A stretch of DNA of 64,000 nt from Medicago truncatula (GCF_003473485.1 NC_053043.1:30852576-30916575); one strand, 5' to 3'. Positions 9,384 through 24,431 are shown, numbered from the stretch's first letter. Translations and numbers: made by a program. Notes: generated by a model not told the origin, from the sequence alone.

Positions 9384-11819
9384 TTTTGCCAAAATTTCGT
9401 GTTCTTTTTGTTAATTAGCGTAATTTTACGTCGTTCCGTTAATTTACGCTACCTAACACTCTATTAGTTAATTAATTAGCGTAGTTTGACGTCTTTTTTG
9501 AAAAATAAATTAGAAATGCATATATACAATTACAACGCTTTACTCTCAGGTGCGATCATACCAGCACTAATGCACCGGATCCCATCAGAACTCCGCAGTT
9601 AAGCGTGCTTGGGCGAGAGTAGTACTAGGATGGGTGACCTCCTGGGAAGTCCTTGTGTTGCACCTCTTTTTGCCAAAATTTCGTGTTCTTTTTGTTAATT
9701 AGCGTAATTTTACGTCGTTCCGTTAATTTACGCTACCTAACACTCTATTAGTTAATTAATTAGCGTAGTTTGACGTCTTTTTTGAAAAATAAATTAGAAA
9801 TGCATATATACAATTACAACGCTTTACTCTCAGGTGCGATCATACCAGCACTAATGCACCGGATCCCATCAGAACTCCGCAGTTAAGCGTGCTTGGGCGA
9901 GAGTAGTACTAGGATGGGTGACCTCCTGGGAAGTCCTTGTGTTGCACCTCTTTTTGCCAAAATTTCGTGTTCTTTTTGTTAATTAGCGTAATTTTACGTC
10001 GTTCCGTTAATTTACGCTACCTAACACTCTATTAGTTAATTAATTAGCGTAGTTTGACGTCTTTTTTGAAAAATAAATTAGAAATGCATATATACAATTA
10101 CAACGCTTTACTCTCAGGTGCGATCATACCAGCACTAATGCACCGGATCCCATCAGAACTCCGCAGTTAAGCGTGCTTGGGCGAGAGTAGTACTAGGATG
10201 GGTGACCTCCTGGGAAGTCCTTGTGTTGCACCTCTTTTTGCCAAAATTTCGTGTTCTTTTTGTTAATTAGCGTAATTTTACGTCGTTCCGTTAATTTACG
10301 CTACCTAACACTCTATTAGTTAATTAATTAGCGTAGTTTGACGTCTTTTTTGAAAAATAAATTAGAAATGCATATATACAATTACAACGCTTTACTCTCA
10401 GGTGCGATCATACCAGCACTAATGCACCGGATCCCATCAGAACTCCGCAGTTAAGCGTGCTTGGGCGAGAGTAGTACTAGGATGGGTGACCTCCTGGGAA
10501 GTCCTTGTGTTGCACCTCTTTTTGCCAAAATTTCGTGTTCTTTTTGTTAATTAGCGTAATTTTACGTCGTTCCGTTAATTTACGCTACCTAACACTCTAT
10601 TAGTTAATTAATTAGCGTAGTTTGACGTCTTTTTTGAAAAATAAATTAGAAATGCATATATACAATTACAACGCTTTACTCTCAGGTGCGATCATACCAG
10701 CACTAATGCACCGGATCCCATCAGAACTCCGCAGTTAAGCGTGCTTGGGCGAGAGTAGTACTAGGATGGGTGACCTCCTGGGAAGTCCTTGTGTTGCACC
10801 TCTTTTTGCCAAAATTTCGTGTTCTTTTTGTTAATTAGCGTAATTTTACGTCGTTCCGTTAATTTACGCTACCTAACACTCTATTAGTTAATTAATTAGC
10901 GTAGTTTGACGTCTTTTTTGAAAAATAAATTAGAAATGCATATATACAATTACAACGCTTTACTCTCAGGTGCGATCATACCAGCACTAATGCACCGGAT
11001 CCCATCAGAACTCCGCAGTTAAGCGTGCTTGGGCGAGAGTAGTACTAGGATGGGTGACCTCCTGGGAAGTCCTTGTGTTGCACCTCTTTTTGCCAAAATT
11101 TCGTGTTCTTTTTGTTAATTAGCGTAATTTTACGTCGTTCCGTTAATTTACGCTACCTAACACTCTATTAGTTAATTAATTAGCGTAGTTTGACGTCTTT
11201 TTTGAAAAATAAATTAGAAATGCATATATACAATTACAACGCTTTACTCTCAGGTGCGATCATACCAGCACTAATGCACCGGATCCCATCAGAACTCCGC
11301 AGTTAAGCGTGCTTGGGCGAGAGTAGTACTAGGATGGGTGACCTCCTGGGAAGTCCTTGTGTTGCACCTCTTTTTGCCAAAATTTCGTGTTCTTTTTGTT
11401 AATTAGCGTAATTTTACGTCGTTCCGTTAATTTACGCTACCTAACACTCTATTAGTTAATTAATTAGCGTAGTTTGACGTCTTTTTTGAAAAATAAATTA
11501 GAAATGCATATATACAATTACAACGCTTTACTCTCAGGTGCGATCATACCAGCACTAATGCACCGGATCCCATCAGAACTCCGCAGTTAAGCGTGCTTGG
11601 GCGAGAGTAGTACTAGGATGGGTGACCTCCTGGGAAGTCCTTGTGTTGCACCTCTTTTTGCCAAAATTTCGTGTTCTTTTTGTTAATTAGCGTAATTTTA
11701 CGTCGTTCCGTTAATTTACGCTACCTAACACTCTATTAGTTAATTAATTAGCGTAGTTTGACGTCTTTTTTGAAAAATAAATTAGAAATGCATATATACA
11801 ATTACAACGCTTTACTCTC

Positions 11820-11928
11820 AGGTGCGATCATACCAGCACTAATGCACCGGATCCCATCAGAACTCCGCAGTTAAGCGTGCTTGGGCGAGAGTAGTACTAG
11901 GATGGGTGACCTCTTGTGTTGCACCTCT
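11820..11928 (+). pseudogene. 5S pseudogene, identical 11-bp deletion (gene 41)
   Basis: The junction is at 11,913, the same as in gene 32. Nine units (2,545 bp) separate the two. The spacer after this copy has a T4 in place of the second T5, which the spacer after gene 32 does not, so the two are not products of a perfectly exact recent block copy. Confidence 0.85.
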
Positions 11929-14900
11929 TTTTGCCAAAATTTCGTGTTCTTTTGTTAATTAGCGTAATTTTACGTCGTTCCGTTAATTTACGCTACCTAA
12001 CACTCTATTAGTTAATTAATTAGCGTAGTTTGACGTCTTTTTTGAAAAATAAATTAGAAATGCATATATACAATTACAACGCTTTACTCTCAGGTGCGAT
12101 CATACCAGCACTAATGCACCGGATCCCATCAGAACTCCGCAGTTAAGCGTGCTTGGGCGAGAGTAGTACTAGGATGGGTGACCTCCTGGGAAGTCCTTGT
12201 GTTGCACCTCTTTTTGCCAAAATTTCGTGTTCTTTTTGTTAATTAGCGTAATTTTACGTCGTTCCGTTAATTTACGCTACCTAACACTCTATTAGTTAAT
12301 TAATTAGCGTAGTTTGACGTCTTTTTTGAAAAATAAATTAGAAATGCATATATACAATTACAACGCTTTACTCTCAGGTGCGATCATACCAGCACTAATG
12401 CACCGGATCCCATCAGAACTCCGCAGTTAAGCGTGCTTGGGCGAGAGTAGTACTAGGATGGGTGACCTCCTGGGAAGTCCTTGTGTTGCACCTCTTTTTG
12501 CCAAAATTTCGTGTTCTTTTTGTTAATTAGCGTAATTTTACGTCGTTCCGTTAATTTACGCTACCTAACACTCTATTAGTTAATTAATTAGCGTAGTTTG
12601 ACGTCTTTTTTGAAAAATAAATTAGAAATGCATATATACAATTACAACGCTTTACTCTCAGGTGCGATCATACCAGCACTAATGCACCGGATCCCATCAG
12701 AACTCCGCAGTTAAGCGTGCTTGGGCGAGAGTAGTACTAGGATGGGTGACCTCCTGGGAAGTCCTTGTGTTGCACCTCTTTTTGCCAAAATTTCGTGTTC
12801 TTTTTGTTAATTAGCGTAATTTTACGTCGTTCCGTTAATTTACGCTACCTAACACTCTATTAGTTAATTAATTAGCGTAGTTTGACGTCTTTTTTGAAAA
12901 ATAAATTAGAAATGCATATATACAATTACAACGCTTTACTCTCAGGTGCGATCATACCAGCACTAATGCACCGGATCCCATCAGAACTCCGCAGTTAAGC
13001 GTGCTTGGGCGAGAGTAGTACTAGGATGGGTGACCTCCTGGGAAGTCCTTGTGTTGCACCTCTTTTTGCCAAAATTTCGTGTTCTTTTTGTTAATTAGCG
13101 TAATTTTACGTCGTTCCGTTAATTTACGCTACCTAACACTCTATTAGTTAATTAATTAGCGTAGTTTGACGTCTTTTTTGAAAAATAAATTAGAAATGCA
13201 TATATACAATTACAACGCTTTACTCTCAGGTGCGATCATACCAGCACTAATGCACCGGATCCCATCAGAACTCCGCAGTTAAGCGTGCTTGGGCGAGAGT
13301 AGTACTAGGATGGGTGACCTCCTGGGAAGTCCTTGTGTTGCACCTCTTTTTGCCAAAATTTCGTGTTCTTTTTGTTAATTAGCGTAATTTTACGTCGTTC
13401 CGTTAATTTACGCTACCTAACACTCTATTAGTTAATTAATTAGCGTAGTTTGACGTCTTTTTGAAAAATAAATTAGAAATGCATATATACAATTACAACG
13501 CTTTACTCTCAGGTGCGATCATACCAGCACTAATGCACCGGATCCCATCAGAACTCCGCAGTTAAGCGTGCTTGGGCGAGAGTAGTACTAGGATGGGTGA
13601 CCTCCTGGGAAGTCCTTGTGTTGCACCTCTTTTGCCAAAATTTCGTGTTCTTTTTGTTAATTAGCGTAATTTTACGTCGTTCCGTTAATTTACGCTACCT
13701 AACACTCTATTAGTTAATTAATTAGCGTAGTTTGACGTCTTTTTTGAAAAATAAATTAGAAATGCATATATACAATTACAACGCTTTACTCTCAGGTGCG
13801 ATCATACCAGCACTAATGCACCGGATCCCATCAGAACTCCGCAGTTAAGCGTGCTTGGGCGAGAGTAGTACTAGGATGGGTGACCTCCTGGGAAGTCCTT
13901 GTGTTGCACCTCTTTTTGCCAAAATTTCGTGTTCTTTTTGTTAATTAGCGTAATTTTACGTCGTTCCGTTAATTTACGCTACCTAACACTCTATTAGTTA
14001 ATTAATTAGCGTAGTTTGACGTCTTTTTTGAAAAATAAATTAGAAATGCATATATACAATTACAACGCTTTACTCTCAGGTGCGATCATACCAGCACTAA
14101 TGCACCGGATCCCATCAGAACTCCGCAGTTAAGCGTGCTTGGGCGAGAGTAGTACTAGGATGGGTGACCTCCTGGGAAGTCCTTGTGTTGCACCTCTTTT
14201 TGCCAAAATTTCGTGTTCTTTTTGTTAATTAGCGTAATTTTACGTCGTTCCGTTAATTTACGCTACCTAACACTCTATTAGTTAATTAATTAGCGTAGTT
14301 TGACGTCTTTTTTGAAAAATAAATTAGAAATGCATATATACAATTACAACGCTTTACTCTCAGGTGCGATCATACCAGCACTAATGCACCGGATCCCATC
14401 AGAACTCCGCAGTTAAGCGTGCTTGGGCGAGAGTAGTACTAGGATGGGTGACCTCCTGGGAAGTCCTTGTGTTGCACCTCTTTTTGCCAAAATTTCGTGT
14501 TCTTTTTGTTAATTAGCGTAATTTTACGTCGTTCCGTTAATTTACGCTACCTAACACTCTATTAGTTAATTAATTAGCGTAGTTTGACGTCTTTTTTGAA
14601 AAATAAATTAGAAATGCATATATACAATTACAACGCTTTACTCTCAGGTGCGATCATACCAGCACTAATGCACCGGATCCCATCAGAACTCCGCAGTTAA
14701 GCGTGCTTGGGCGAGAGTAGTACTAGGATGGGTGACCTCCTGGGAAGTCCTTGTGTTGCACCTCTTTTTGCCAAAATTTCGTGTTCTTTTTGTTAATTAG
14801 CGTAATTTTACGTCGTTCCGTTAATTTACGCTACCTAACACTCTATTAGTTAATTAATTAGCGTAGTTTGACGTCTTTTTTGAAAAATAAATTAGAAATG

Positions 14901-15816
14901 CATATATACAATTACAACGCTTTACTCTCAGGTGCGATCATACCAGCACTAATGCACCGGATCCCATCAGAACTCCGCAGTTAAGCGTGCTTGGGCGAGA
15001 GTAGTACTAGGATGGGTGACCTCCTGGGAAGTCCTTGTGTTGCACCTCTTTTTGCCAAAATTTCGTGTTCTTTTTGTTAATTAGCGTAATTTTACGTCGT
15101 TCCGTTAATTTACGCTACCTAACACTCTATTAGTTAATTAATTAGCGTAGTTTGACGTCTTTTTTGAAAAATAAATTAGAAATGCATATATACAATTACA
15201 ACGCTTTACTCTCAGGTGCGATCATACCAGCACTAATGCACCGGATCCCATCAGAACTCCGCAGTTAAGCGTGCTTGGGCGAGAGTAGTACTAGGATGGG
15301 TGACCTCCTGGGAAGTCCTTGTGTTGCACCTCTTTTTGCCAAAATTTCGTGTTCTTTTTGTTAATTAGCGTAATTTTACGTCGTTCCGTTAATTTACGCT
15401 ACCTAACACTCTATTAGTTAATTAATTAGCGTAGTTTGACGTCTTTTTTGAAAAATAAATTAGAAATGCATATATACAATTACAACGCTTTACTCTCAGG
15501 TGCGATCATACCAGCACTAATGCACCGGATCCCATCAGAACTCCGCAGTTAAGCGTGCTTGGGCGAGAGTAGTACTAGGATGGGTGACCTCCTGGGAAGT
15601 CCTTGTGTTGCACCTCTTTTTGCCAAAATTTCGTGTTCTTTTTGTTAATTAGCGTAATTTTACGTCGTTTTTGAAAAATAAACTTCGATTGTATTTCATT
15701 TTTTCCGTTAATTTACGCTACCTAACACTCTATTAGTTAATTAATTAGCGTAGTTTGACGTCTTTTTTGAAAAATAAATTAGAAATGCATATATACAATT
15801 ACAACGCTTTACTCTC

Positions 15817-18800
15817 AGGTGCGATCATACCAGCACTAATGCACCGGATCCCATCAGAACTCCGCAGTTAAGCGTGCTTGGGCGAGAGTAGTACTAGGAT
15901 GGGTGACCTCCTGGGAAGTCCTTGTGTTGCACCTCTTTTTGCCAAAATTTCGTGTTCTTTTTGTTAATTAGCGTAATTTTACGTCGTTTTTGAAAAATAA
16001 ACTTCGATTGTATTTCATTTTTTCCGTTAATTTACGCTACCTAACACTCTATTAGTTAATTAATTAGCGTAGTTTGACGTCTTTTTTGAAAAATAAATTA
16101 GAAATGCATATATACAATTACAACGCTTTACTCTCAGGTGCGATCATACCAGCACTAATGCACCGGATCCCATCAGAACTCCGCAGTTAAGCGTGCTTGG
16201 GCGAGAGTAGTACTAGGATGGGTGACCTCCTGGGAAGTCCTTGTGTTGCACCTCTTTTTGCCAAAATTTCGTGTTCTTTTTGTTAATTAGCGTAATTTTA
16301 CGTCGTTCCGTTAATTTACGCTACCTAACACTCTATTAGTTAATTAATTAGCGTAGTTTGACGTCTTTTTTGAAAAATAAATTAGAAATGCATATATACA
16401 ATTACAACGCTTTACTCTCAGGTGCGATCATACCAGCACTAATGCACCGGATCCCATCAGAACTCCGCAGTTAAGCGTGCTTGGGCGAGAGTAGTACTAG
16501 GATGGGTGACCTCCTGGGAAGTCCTTGTGTTGCACCTCTTTTTGCCAAAATTTCGTGTTCTTTTTGTTAATTAGCGTAATTTACGTCGTTCCGTTAATTT
16601 ACGCTACCTAACACTCTATTAGTTAATTAATTAGCGTAGTTTGACGTCTTTTTTGAAAAATAAATTAGAAATGCATATATACAATTACAACGCTTTACTC
16701 TCAGGTGCGATCATACCAGCACTAATGCACCGGATCCCATCAGAACTCCGCAGTTAAGCGTGCTTGGGCGAGAGTAGTACTAGGATGGGTGACCTCCTGG
16801 GAAGTCCTTGTGTTGCACCTCTTTTTGCCAAAATTTCGTGTTCTTTTTGTTAATTAGCGTAATTTTACGTCGTTCCGTTAATTTACGCTACCTAACACTC
16901 TATTAGTTAATTAATTAGCGTAGTTTGACGTCTTTTTTGAAAAATAAATTAGAAATGCATATATACAATTACAACGCTTTACTCTCAGGTGCGATCATAC
17001 CAGCACTAATGCACCGGATCCCATCAGAACTCCGCAGTTAAGCGTGCTTGGGCGAGAGTAGTACTAGGATGGGTGACCTCCTGGGAAGTCCTTGTGTTGC
17101 ACCTCTTTTTGCCAAAATTTCGTGTTCTTTTTGTTAATTAGCGTAATTTTACGTCGTTTTTGAAAAATAAACTTCGATTGTATTTCATTTTTTCCGTTAA
17201 TTTACGCTACCTAACACTCTATTAGTTAATTAATTAGCGTAGTTTGACGTCTTTTTTGAAAAATAAATTAGAAATGCATATATACAATTACAACGCTTTA
17301 CTCTCAGGTGCGATCATACCAGCACTAATGCACCGGATCCCATCAGAACTCCGCAGTTAAGCGTGCTTGGGCGAGAGTAGTACTAGGATGGGTGACCTCC
17401 TGGGAAGTCCTTGTGTTGCACCTCTTTTTGCCAAAATTTCGTGTTCTTTTTGTTAATTAGCGTAATTTTACGTCGTTCCGTTAATTTACGCTACCTAACA
17501 CTCTATTAGTTAATTAATTAGCGTAGTTTGACGTCTTTTTTGAAAAATAAATTAGAAATGCATATATACAATTACAACGCTTTACTCTCAGGTGCGATCA
17601 TACCAGCACTAATGCACCGGATCCCATCAGAACTCCGCAGTTAAGCGTGCTTGGGCGAGAGTAGTACTAGGATGGGTGACCTCCTGGGAAGTCCTTGTGT
17701 TGCACCTCTTTTGCCAAAATTTCGTGTTCTTTTTGTTAATTAGCGTAATTTTACGTCGTTCCGTTAATTTACGCTACCTAACACTCTATTAGTTAATTAA
17801 TTAGCGTAGTTTGACGTCTTTTTTGAAAAATAAATTAGAAATGCATATATACAATTACAACGCTTTACTCTCAGGTGCGATCATACCAGCACTAATGCAC
17901 CGGATCCCATCAGAACTCCGCAGTTAAGCGTGCTTGGGCGAGAGTAGTACTAGGATGGGTGACCTCCTGGGAAGTCCTTGTGTTGCACCTCTTTTTGCCA
18001 AAATTTCGTGTTCTTTTTGTTAATTAGCGTAATTTTACGTCGTTTTTGAAAAATAAACTTCGATTGTATTTCATTTTTTCCGTTAATTTACGCTACCTAA
18101 CACTCTATTAGTTAATTAATTAGCGTAGTTTGACGTCTTTTTTGAAAAATAAATTAGAAATGCATATATACAATTACAACGCTTTACTCTCAGGTGCGAT
18201 CATACCAGCACTAATGCACCGGATCCCATCAGAACTCCGCAGTTAAGCGTGCTTGGGCGAGAGTAGTACTAGGATGGGTGACCTCCTGGGAAGTCCTTGT
18301 GTTGCACCTCTTTTTGCCAAAATTTCGTGTTCTTTTTGTTAATTAGCGTAATTTTACGTCGTTCCGTTAATTTACGCTACCTAACACTCTATTAGTTAAT
18401 TAATTAGCGTAGTTTGACGTCTTTTTTGAAAAATAAATTAGAAATGCATATATACAATTACAACGCTTTACTCTCAGGTGCGATCATACCAGCACTAATG
18501 CACCGGATCCCATCAGAACTCCGCAGTTAAGCGTGCTTGGGCGAGAGTAGTACTAGGATGGGTGACCTCCTGGGAAGTCCTTGTGTTGCACCTCTTTTTG
18601 CCAAAATTTCGTGTTCTTTTTGTTAATTAGCGTAATTTTACGTCGTTTTTGAAAAATAAACTTCGATTGTATTTCATTTTTTCCGTTAATTTACGCTACC
18701 TAACACTCTATTAGTTAATTAATTAGCGTAGTTTGACGTCTTTTTTGAAAAATAAATTAGAAATGCATATATACAATTACAACGCTTTACTCTCAGGTGC

Positions 18801-21800
18801 GATCATACCAGCACTAATGCACCGGATCCCATCAGAACTCCGCAGTTAAGCGTGCTTGGGCGAGAGTAGTACTAGGATGGGTGACCTCCTGGGAAGTCCT
18901 TGTGTTGCACCTCTTTTGCCAAAATTTCGTGTTCTTTTTGTTAATTAGCGTAATTTTACGTCGTTCCGTTAATTTACGCTACCTAACACTCTATTAGTTA
19001 ATTAATTAGCGTAGTTTGACGTCTTTTTTGAAAAATAAATTAGAAATGCATATATACAATTACAACGCTTTACTCTCAGGTGCGATCATACCAGCACTAA
19101 TGCACCGGATCCCATCAGAACTCCGCAGTTAAGCGTGCTTGGGCGAGAGTAGTACTAGGATGGGTGACCTCCTGGGAAGTCCTTGTGTTGCACCTCTTTT
19201 TGCCAAAATTTCGTGTTCTTTTTGTTAATTAGCGTAATTTTACGTCGTTCCGTTAATTTACGCTACCTAACACTCTATTAGTTAATTAATTAGCGTAGTT
19301 TGACGTCTTTTTTGAAAAATAAATTAGAAATGCATATATACAATTACAACGCTTTACTCTCAGGTGCGATCATACCAGCACTAATGCACCGGATCCCATC
19401 AGAACTCCGCAGTTAAGCGTGCTTGGGCGAGAGTAGTACTAGGATGGGTGACCTCCTGGGAAGTCCTTGTGTTGCACCTCTTTTTGCCAAAATTTCGTGT
19501 TCTTTTTGTTAATTAGCGTAATTTTACGTCGTTCCGTTAATTTACGCTACCTAACACTCTATTAGTTAATTAATTAGCGTAGTTTGACGTCTTTTTTGAA
19601 AAATAAATTAGAAATGCATATATACAATTACAACGCTTTACTCTCAGGTGCGATCATACCAGCACTAATGCACCGGATCCCATCAGAACTCCGCAGTTAA
19701 GCGTGCTTGGGCGAGAGTAGTACTAGGATGGGTGACCTCCTGGGAAGTCCTTGTGTTGCACCTCTTTTGCCAAAATTTCGTGTTCTTTTTGTTAATTAGC
19801 GTAATTTTACGTCGTTCCGTTAATTTACGCTACCTAACACTCTATTAGTTAATTAATTAGCGTAGTTTGACGTCTTTTTTGAAAAATAAATTAGAAATGC
19901 ATATATACAATTACAACGCTTTACTCTCAGGTGCGATCATACCAGCACTAATGCACCGGATCCCATCAGAACTCCGCAGTTAAGCGTGCTTGGGCGAGAG
20001 TAGTACTAGGATGGGTGACCTCCTGGGAAGTCCTTGTGTTGCACCTCTTTTTGCCAAAATTTCGTGTTCTTTTTGTTAATTAGCGTAATTTTACGTCGTT
20101 CCGTTAATTTACGCTACCTAACACTCTATTAGTTAATTAATTAGCGTAGTTTGACGTCTTTTTTGAAAAATAAATTAGAAATGCATATATACAATTACAA
20201 CGCTTTACTCTCAGGTGCGATCATACCAGCACTAATGCACCGGATCCCATCAGAACTCCGCAGTTAAGCGTGCTTGGGCGAGAGTAGTACTAGGATGGGT
20301 GACCTCCTGGGAAGTCCTTGTGTTGCACCTCTTTTTGCCAAAATTTCGTGTTCTTTTGTTAATTAGCGTAATTTTACGTCGTTTTTGAAAAATAAACTTC
20401 GATTGTATTTCATTTTTTCCGTTAATTTACGCTACCTAACACTCTATTAGTTAATTAATTAGCGTAGTTTGACGTCTTTTTTGAAAAATAAATTAGAAAT
20501 GCATATATACAATTACAACGCTTTACTCTCAGGTGCGATCATACCAGCACTAATGCACCGGATCCCATCAGAACTCCGCAGTTAAGCGTGCTTGGGCGAG
20601 AGTAGTACTAGGATGGGTGACCTCCTGGGAAGTCCTTGTGTTGCACCTCTTTTTGCCAAAATTTCGTGTTCTTTTTGTTAATTAGCGTAATTTTACGTCG
20701 TTCCGTTAATTTACGCTACCTAACACTCTATTAGTTAATTAATTAGCGTAGTTTGACGTCTTTTTTGAAAAATAAATTAGAAATGCATATATACAATTAC
20801 AACGCTTTACTCTCAGGTGCGATCATACCAGCACTAATGCACCGGATCCCATCAGAACTCCGCAGTTAAGCGTGCTTGGGCGAGAGTAGTACTAGGATGG
20901 GTGACCTCCTGGGAAGTCCTTGTGTTGCACCTCTTTTTGCCAAAATTTCGTGTTCTTTTTGTTAATTAGCGTAATTTTACGTCGTTTTTGAAAAATAAAC
21001 TTCGATTGTATTTCATTTTTTCCGTTAATTTACGCTACCTAACACTCTATTAGTTAATTAATTAGCGTAGTTTGACGTCTTTTTTGAAAAATAAATTAGA
21101 AATGCATATATACAATTACAACGCTTTACTCTCAGGTGCGATCATACCAGCACTAATGCACCGGATCCCATCAGAACTCCGCAGTTAAGCGTGCTTGGGC
21201 GAGAGTAGTACTAGGATGGGTGACCTCCTGGGAAGTCCTTGTGTTGCACCTCTTTTTGCCAAAATTTCGTGTTCTTTTTGTTAATTAGCGTAATTTTACG
21301 TCGTTCCGTTAATTTACGCTACCTAACACTCTATTAGTTAATTAATTAGCGTAGTTTGACGTCTTTTTTGAAAAATAAATTAGAAATGCATATATACAAT
21401 TACAACGCTTTACTCTCAGGTGCGATCATACCAGCACTAATGCACCGGATCCCATCAGAACTCCGCAGTTAAGCGTGCTTGGGCGAGAGTAGTACTAGGA
21501 TGGGTGACCTCCTGGGAAGTCCTTGTGTTGCACCTCTTTTTGCCAAAATTTCGTGTTCTTTTTGTTAATTAGCGTAATTTTACGTCGTTCCGTTAATTTA
21601 CGCTACCTAACACTCTATTAGTTAATTAATTAGCGTAGTTTGACGTCTTTTTTGAAAAATAAATTAGAAATGCATATATACAATTACAACGCTTTACTCT
21701 CAGGTGCGATCATACCAGCACTAATGCACCGGATCCCATCAGAACTCCGCAGTTAAGCGTGCTTGGGCGAGAGTAGTACTAGGATGGGTGACCTCCTGGG

Positions 21801-24232
21801 AAGTCCTTGTGTTGCACCTCTTTTTGCCAAAATTTCGTGTTCTTTTTGTTAATTAGCGTAATTTTACGTCGTTCCGTTAATTTACGCTACCTAACACTCT
21901 ATTAGTTAATTAATTAGCGTAGTTTGACGTCTTTTTTGAAAAATAAATTAGAAATGCATATATACAATTACAACGCTTTACTCTCAGGTGCGATCATACC
22001 AGCACTAATGCACCGGATCCCATCAGAACTCCGCAGTTAAGCGTGCTTGGGCGAGAGTAGTACTAGGATGGGTGACCTCCTGGGAAGTCCTTGTGTTGCA
22101 CCTCTTTTTGCCAAAATTTCGTGTTCTTTTTGTTAATTAGCGTAATTTTACGTCGTTCCGTTAATTTACGCTACCTAACACTCTATTAGTTAATTAATTA
22201 GCGTAGTTTGACGTCTTTTTTGAAAAATAAATTAGAAATGCATATATACAATTACAACGCTTTACTCTCAGGTGCGATCATACCAGCACTAATGCACCGG
22301 ATCCCATCAGAACTCCGCAGTTAAGCGTGCTTGGGCGAGAGTAGTACTAGGATGGGTGACCTCCTGGGAAGTCCTTGTGTTGCACCTCTTTTTGCCAAAA
22401 TTTCGTGTTCTTTTTGTTAATTAGCGTAATTTTACGTCGTTTTTGAAAAATAAACTTCGATTGTATTTCATTTTTTCCGTTAATTTACGCTACCTAACAC
22501 TCTATTAGTTAATTAATTAGCGTAGTTTGACGTCTTTTTTGAAAAATAAATTAGAAATGCATATATACAATTACAACGCTTTACTCTCAGGTGCGATCAT
22601 ACCAGCACTAATGCACCGGATCCCATCAGAACTCCGCAGTTAAGCGTGCTTGGGCGAGAGTAGTACTAGGATGGGTGACCTCCTGGGAAGTCCTTGTGTT
22701 GCACCTCTTTTTGCCAAAATTTCGTGTTCTTTTTGTTAATTAGCGTAATTTTACGTCGTTTTTGAAAAATAAACTTCGATTGTATTTCATTTTTTCCGTT
22801 AATTTACGCTACCTAACACTCTATTAGTTAATTAATTAGCGTAGTTTGACGTCTTTTTTGAAAAATAAATTAGAAATGCATATATACAATTACAACGCTT
22901 TACTCTCAGGTGCGATCATACCAGCACTAATGCACCGGATCCCATCAGAACTCCGCAGTTAAGCGTGCTTGGGCGAGAGTAGTACTAGGATGGGTGACCT
23001 CCTGGGAAGTCCTTGTGTTGCACCTCTTTTGCCAAAATTTCGTGTTCTTTTTGTTAATTAGCGTAATTTTACGTCGTTTTTGAAAAATAAACTTCGATTG
23101 TATTTCATTTTTTCCGTTAATTTACGCTACCTAACACTCTATTAGTTAATTAATTAGCGTAGTTTGACGTCTTTTTTGAAAAATAAATTAGAAATGCATA
23201 TATACAATTACAACGCTTTACTCTCAGGTGCGATCATACCAGCACTAATGCACCGGATCCCATCAGAACTCCGCAGTTAAGCGTGCTTGGGCGAGAGTAG
23301 TACTAGGATGGGTGACCTCCTGGGAAGTCCTTGTGTTGCACCTCTTTTTGCCAAAATTTCGTGTTCTTTTTGTTAATTAGCGTAATTTTACGTCGTTTTT
23401 GAAAAATAAACTTCGATTGTATTTCATTTTTTCCGTTAATTTACGCTACCTAACACTCTATTAGTTAATTAATTAGCGTAGTTTGACGTCTTTTTTGAAA
23501 AATAAATTAGAAATGCATATATACAATTACAACGCTTTACTCTCAGGTGCGATCATACCAGCACTAATGCACCGGATCCCATCAGAACTCCGCAGTTAAG
23601 CGTGCTTGGGCGAGAGTAGTACTAGGATGGGTGACCTCCTGGGAAGTCCTTGTGTTGCACCTCTTTTTGCCAAAATTTCGTGTTCTTTTTGTTAATTAGC
23701 GTAATTTTACGTCGTTCCGTTAATTTACGCTACCTAACACTCTATTAGTTAATTAATTAGCGTAGTTTGACGTCTTTTTTGAAAAATAAATTAGAAATGC
23801 ATATATACAATTACAACGCTTTACTCTCAGGTGCGATCATACCAGCACTAATGCACCGGATCCCATCAGAACTCCGCAGTTAAGCGTGCTTGGGCGAGAG
23901 TAGTACTAGGATGGGTGACCTCCTGGGAAGTCCTTGTGTTGCACCTCTTTTTGCCAAAATTTCGTGTTCTTTTTGTTAATTAGCGTAATTTTACGTCGTT
24001 CCGTTAATTTACGCTACCTAACACTCTATTAGTTAATTAATTAGCGTAGTTTGACGTCTTTTTTGAAAAATAAATTAGAAATGCATATATACAATTACAA
24101 CGCTTTACTCTCAGGTGCGATCATACCAGCACTAATGCACCGGATCCCATCAGAACTCCGCAGTTAAGCGTGCTTGGGCGAGAGTAGTACTAGGATGGGT
24201 GACCTCCTGGGAAGTCCTTGTGTTGCACCTCT
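15817..24232 (+). rRNA. 5S genes 55-83, second mixed-spacer section
   Basis: Starts, with L for a following long spacer: 15817 L, 16136, 16420, 16703, 16987 L, 17306, 17590, 17873 L, 18192, 18476 L, 18795, 19078, 19362, 19646, 19929, 20213 L, 20531, 20815 L, 21134, 21418, 21702, 21986, 22270 L, 22589 L, 22908 L, 23226 L, 23545, 23829, 24113 L. All genes look 120 nt. The first terminator is T4 after 17590, 18795, 19646 and 22908. Long spacers become commoner to the right, and the one after 24113 begins the all-long domain. Confidence 0.97.
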
Positions 24233-24431
24233 TTTTGCCAAAATTTCGTGTTCTTTTTGTTAATTAGCGTAATTTTACGTCGTTTTTGAAAAATAAACTT
24301 CGATTGTATTTCATTTTTTCCGTTAATTTACGCTACCTAACACTCTATTAGTTAATTAATTAGCGTAGTTTGACGTCTTTTTTGAAAAATAAATTAGAAA
24401 TGCATATATACAATTACAACGCTTTACTCTC

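Larger units (their letters stand above)
8707..15617 (+). rRNA. 5S genes 30-54, unbroken run of short units
   Basis: There are 25 genes joined by 24 consecutive short spacers; a long spacer flanks each end. Starts: 8707, 8991, 9275 (109 nt), 9548, 9832, 10116, 10400, 10684, 10968, 11252, 11536, 11820 (109 nt), 12092, 12376, 12660, 12944, 13228, 13511, 13794, 14078, 14362, 14646, 14930, 15214, 15498. The interval after 11820 is also one T short. Apart from the two internally deleted genes and a few one-base homopolymer changes, the run is uniform, suggesting local expansion of a short unit. Confidence 0.97.
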
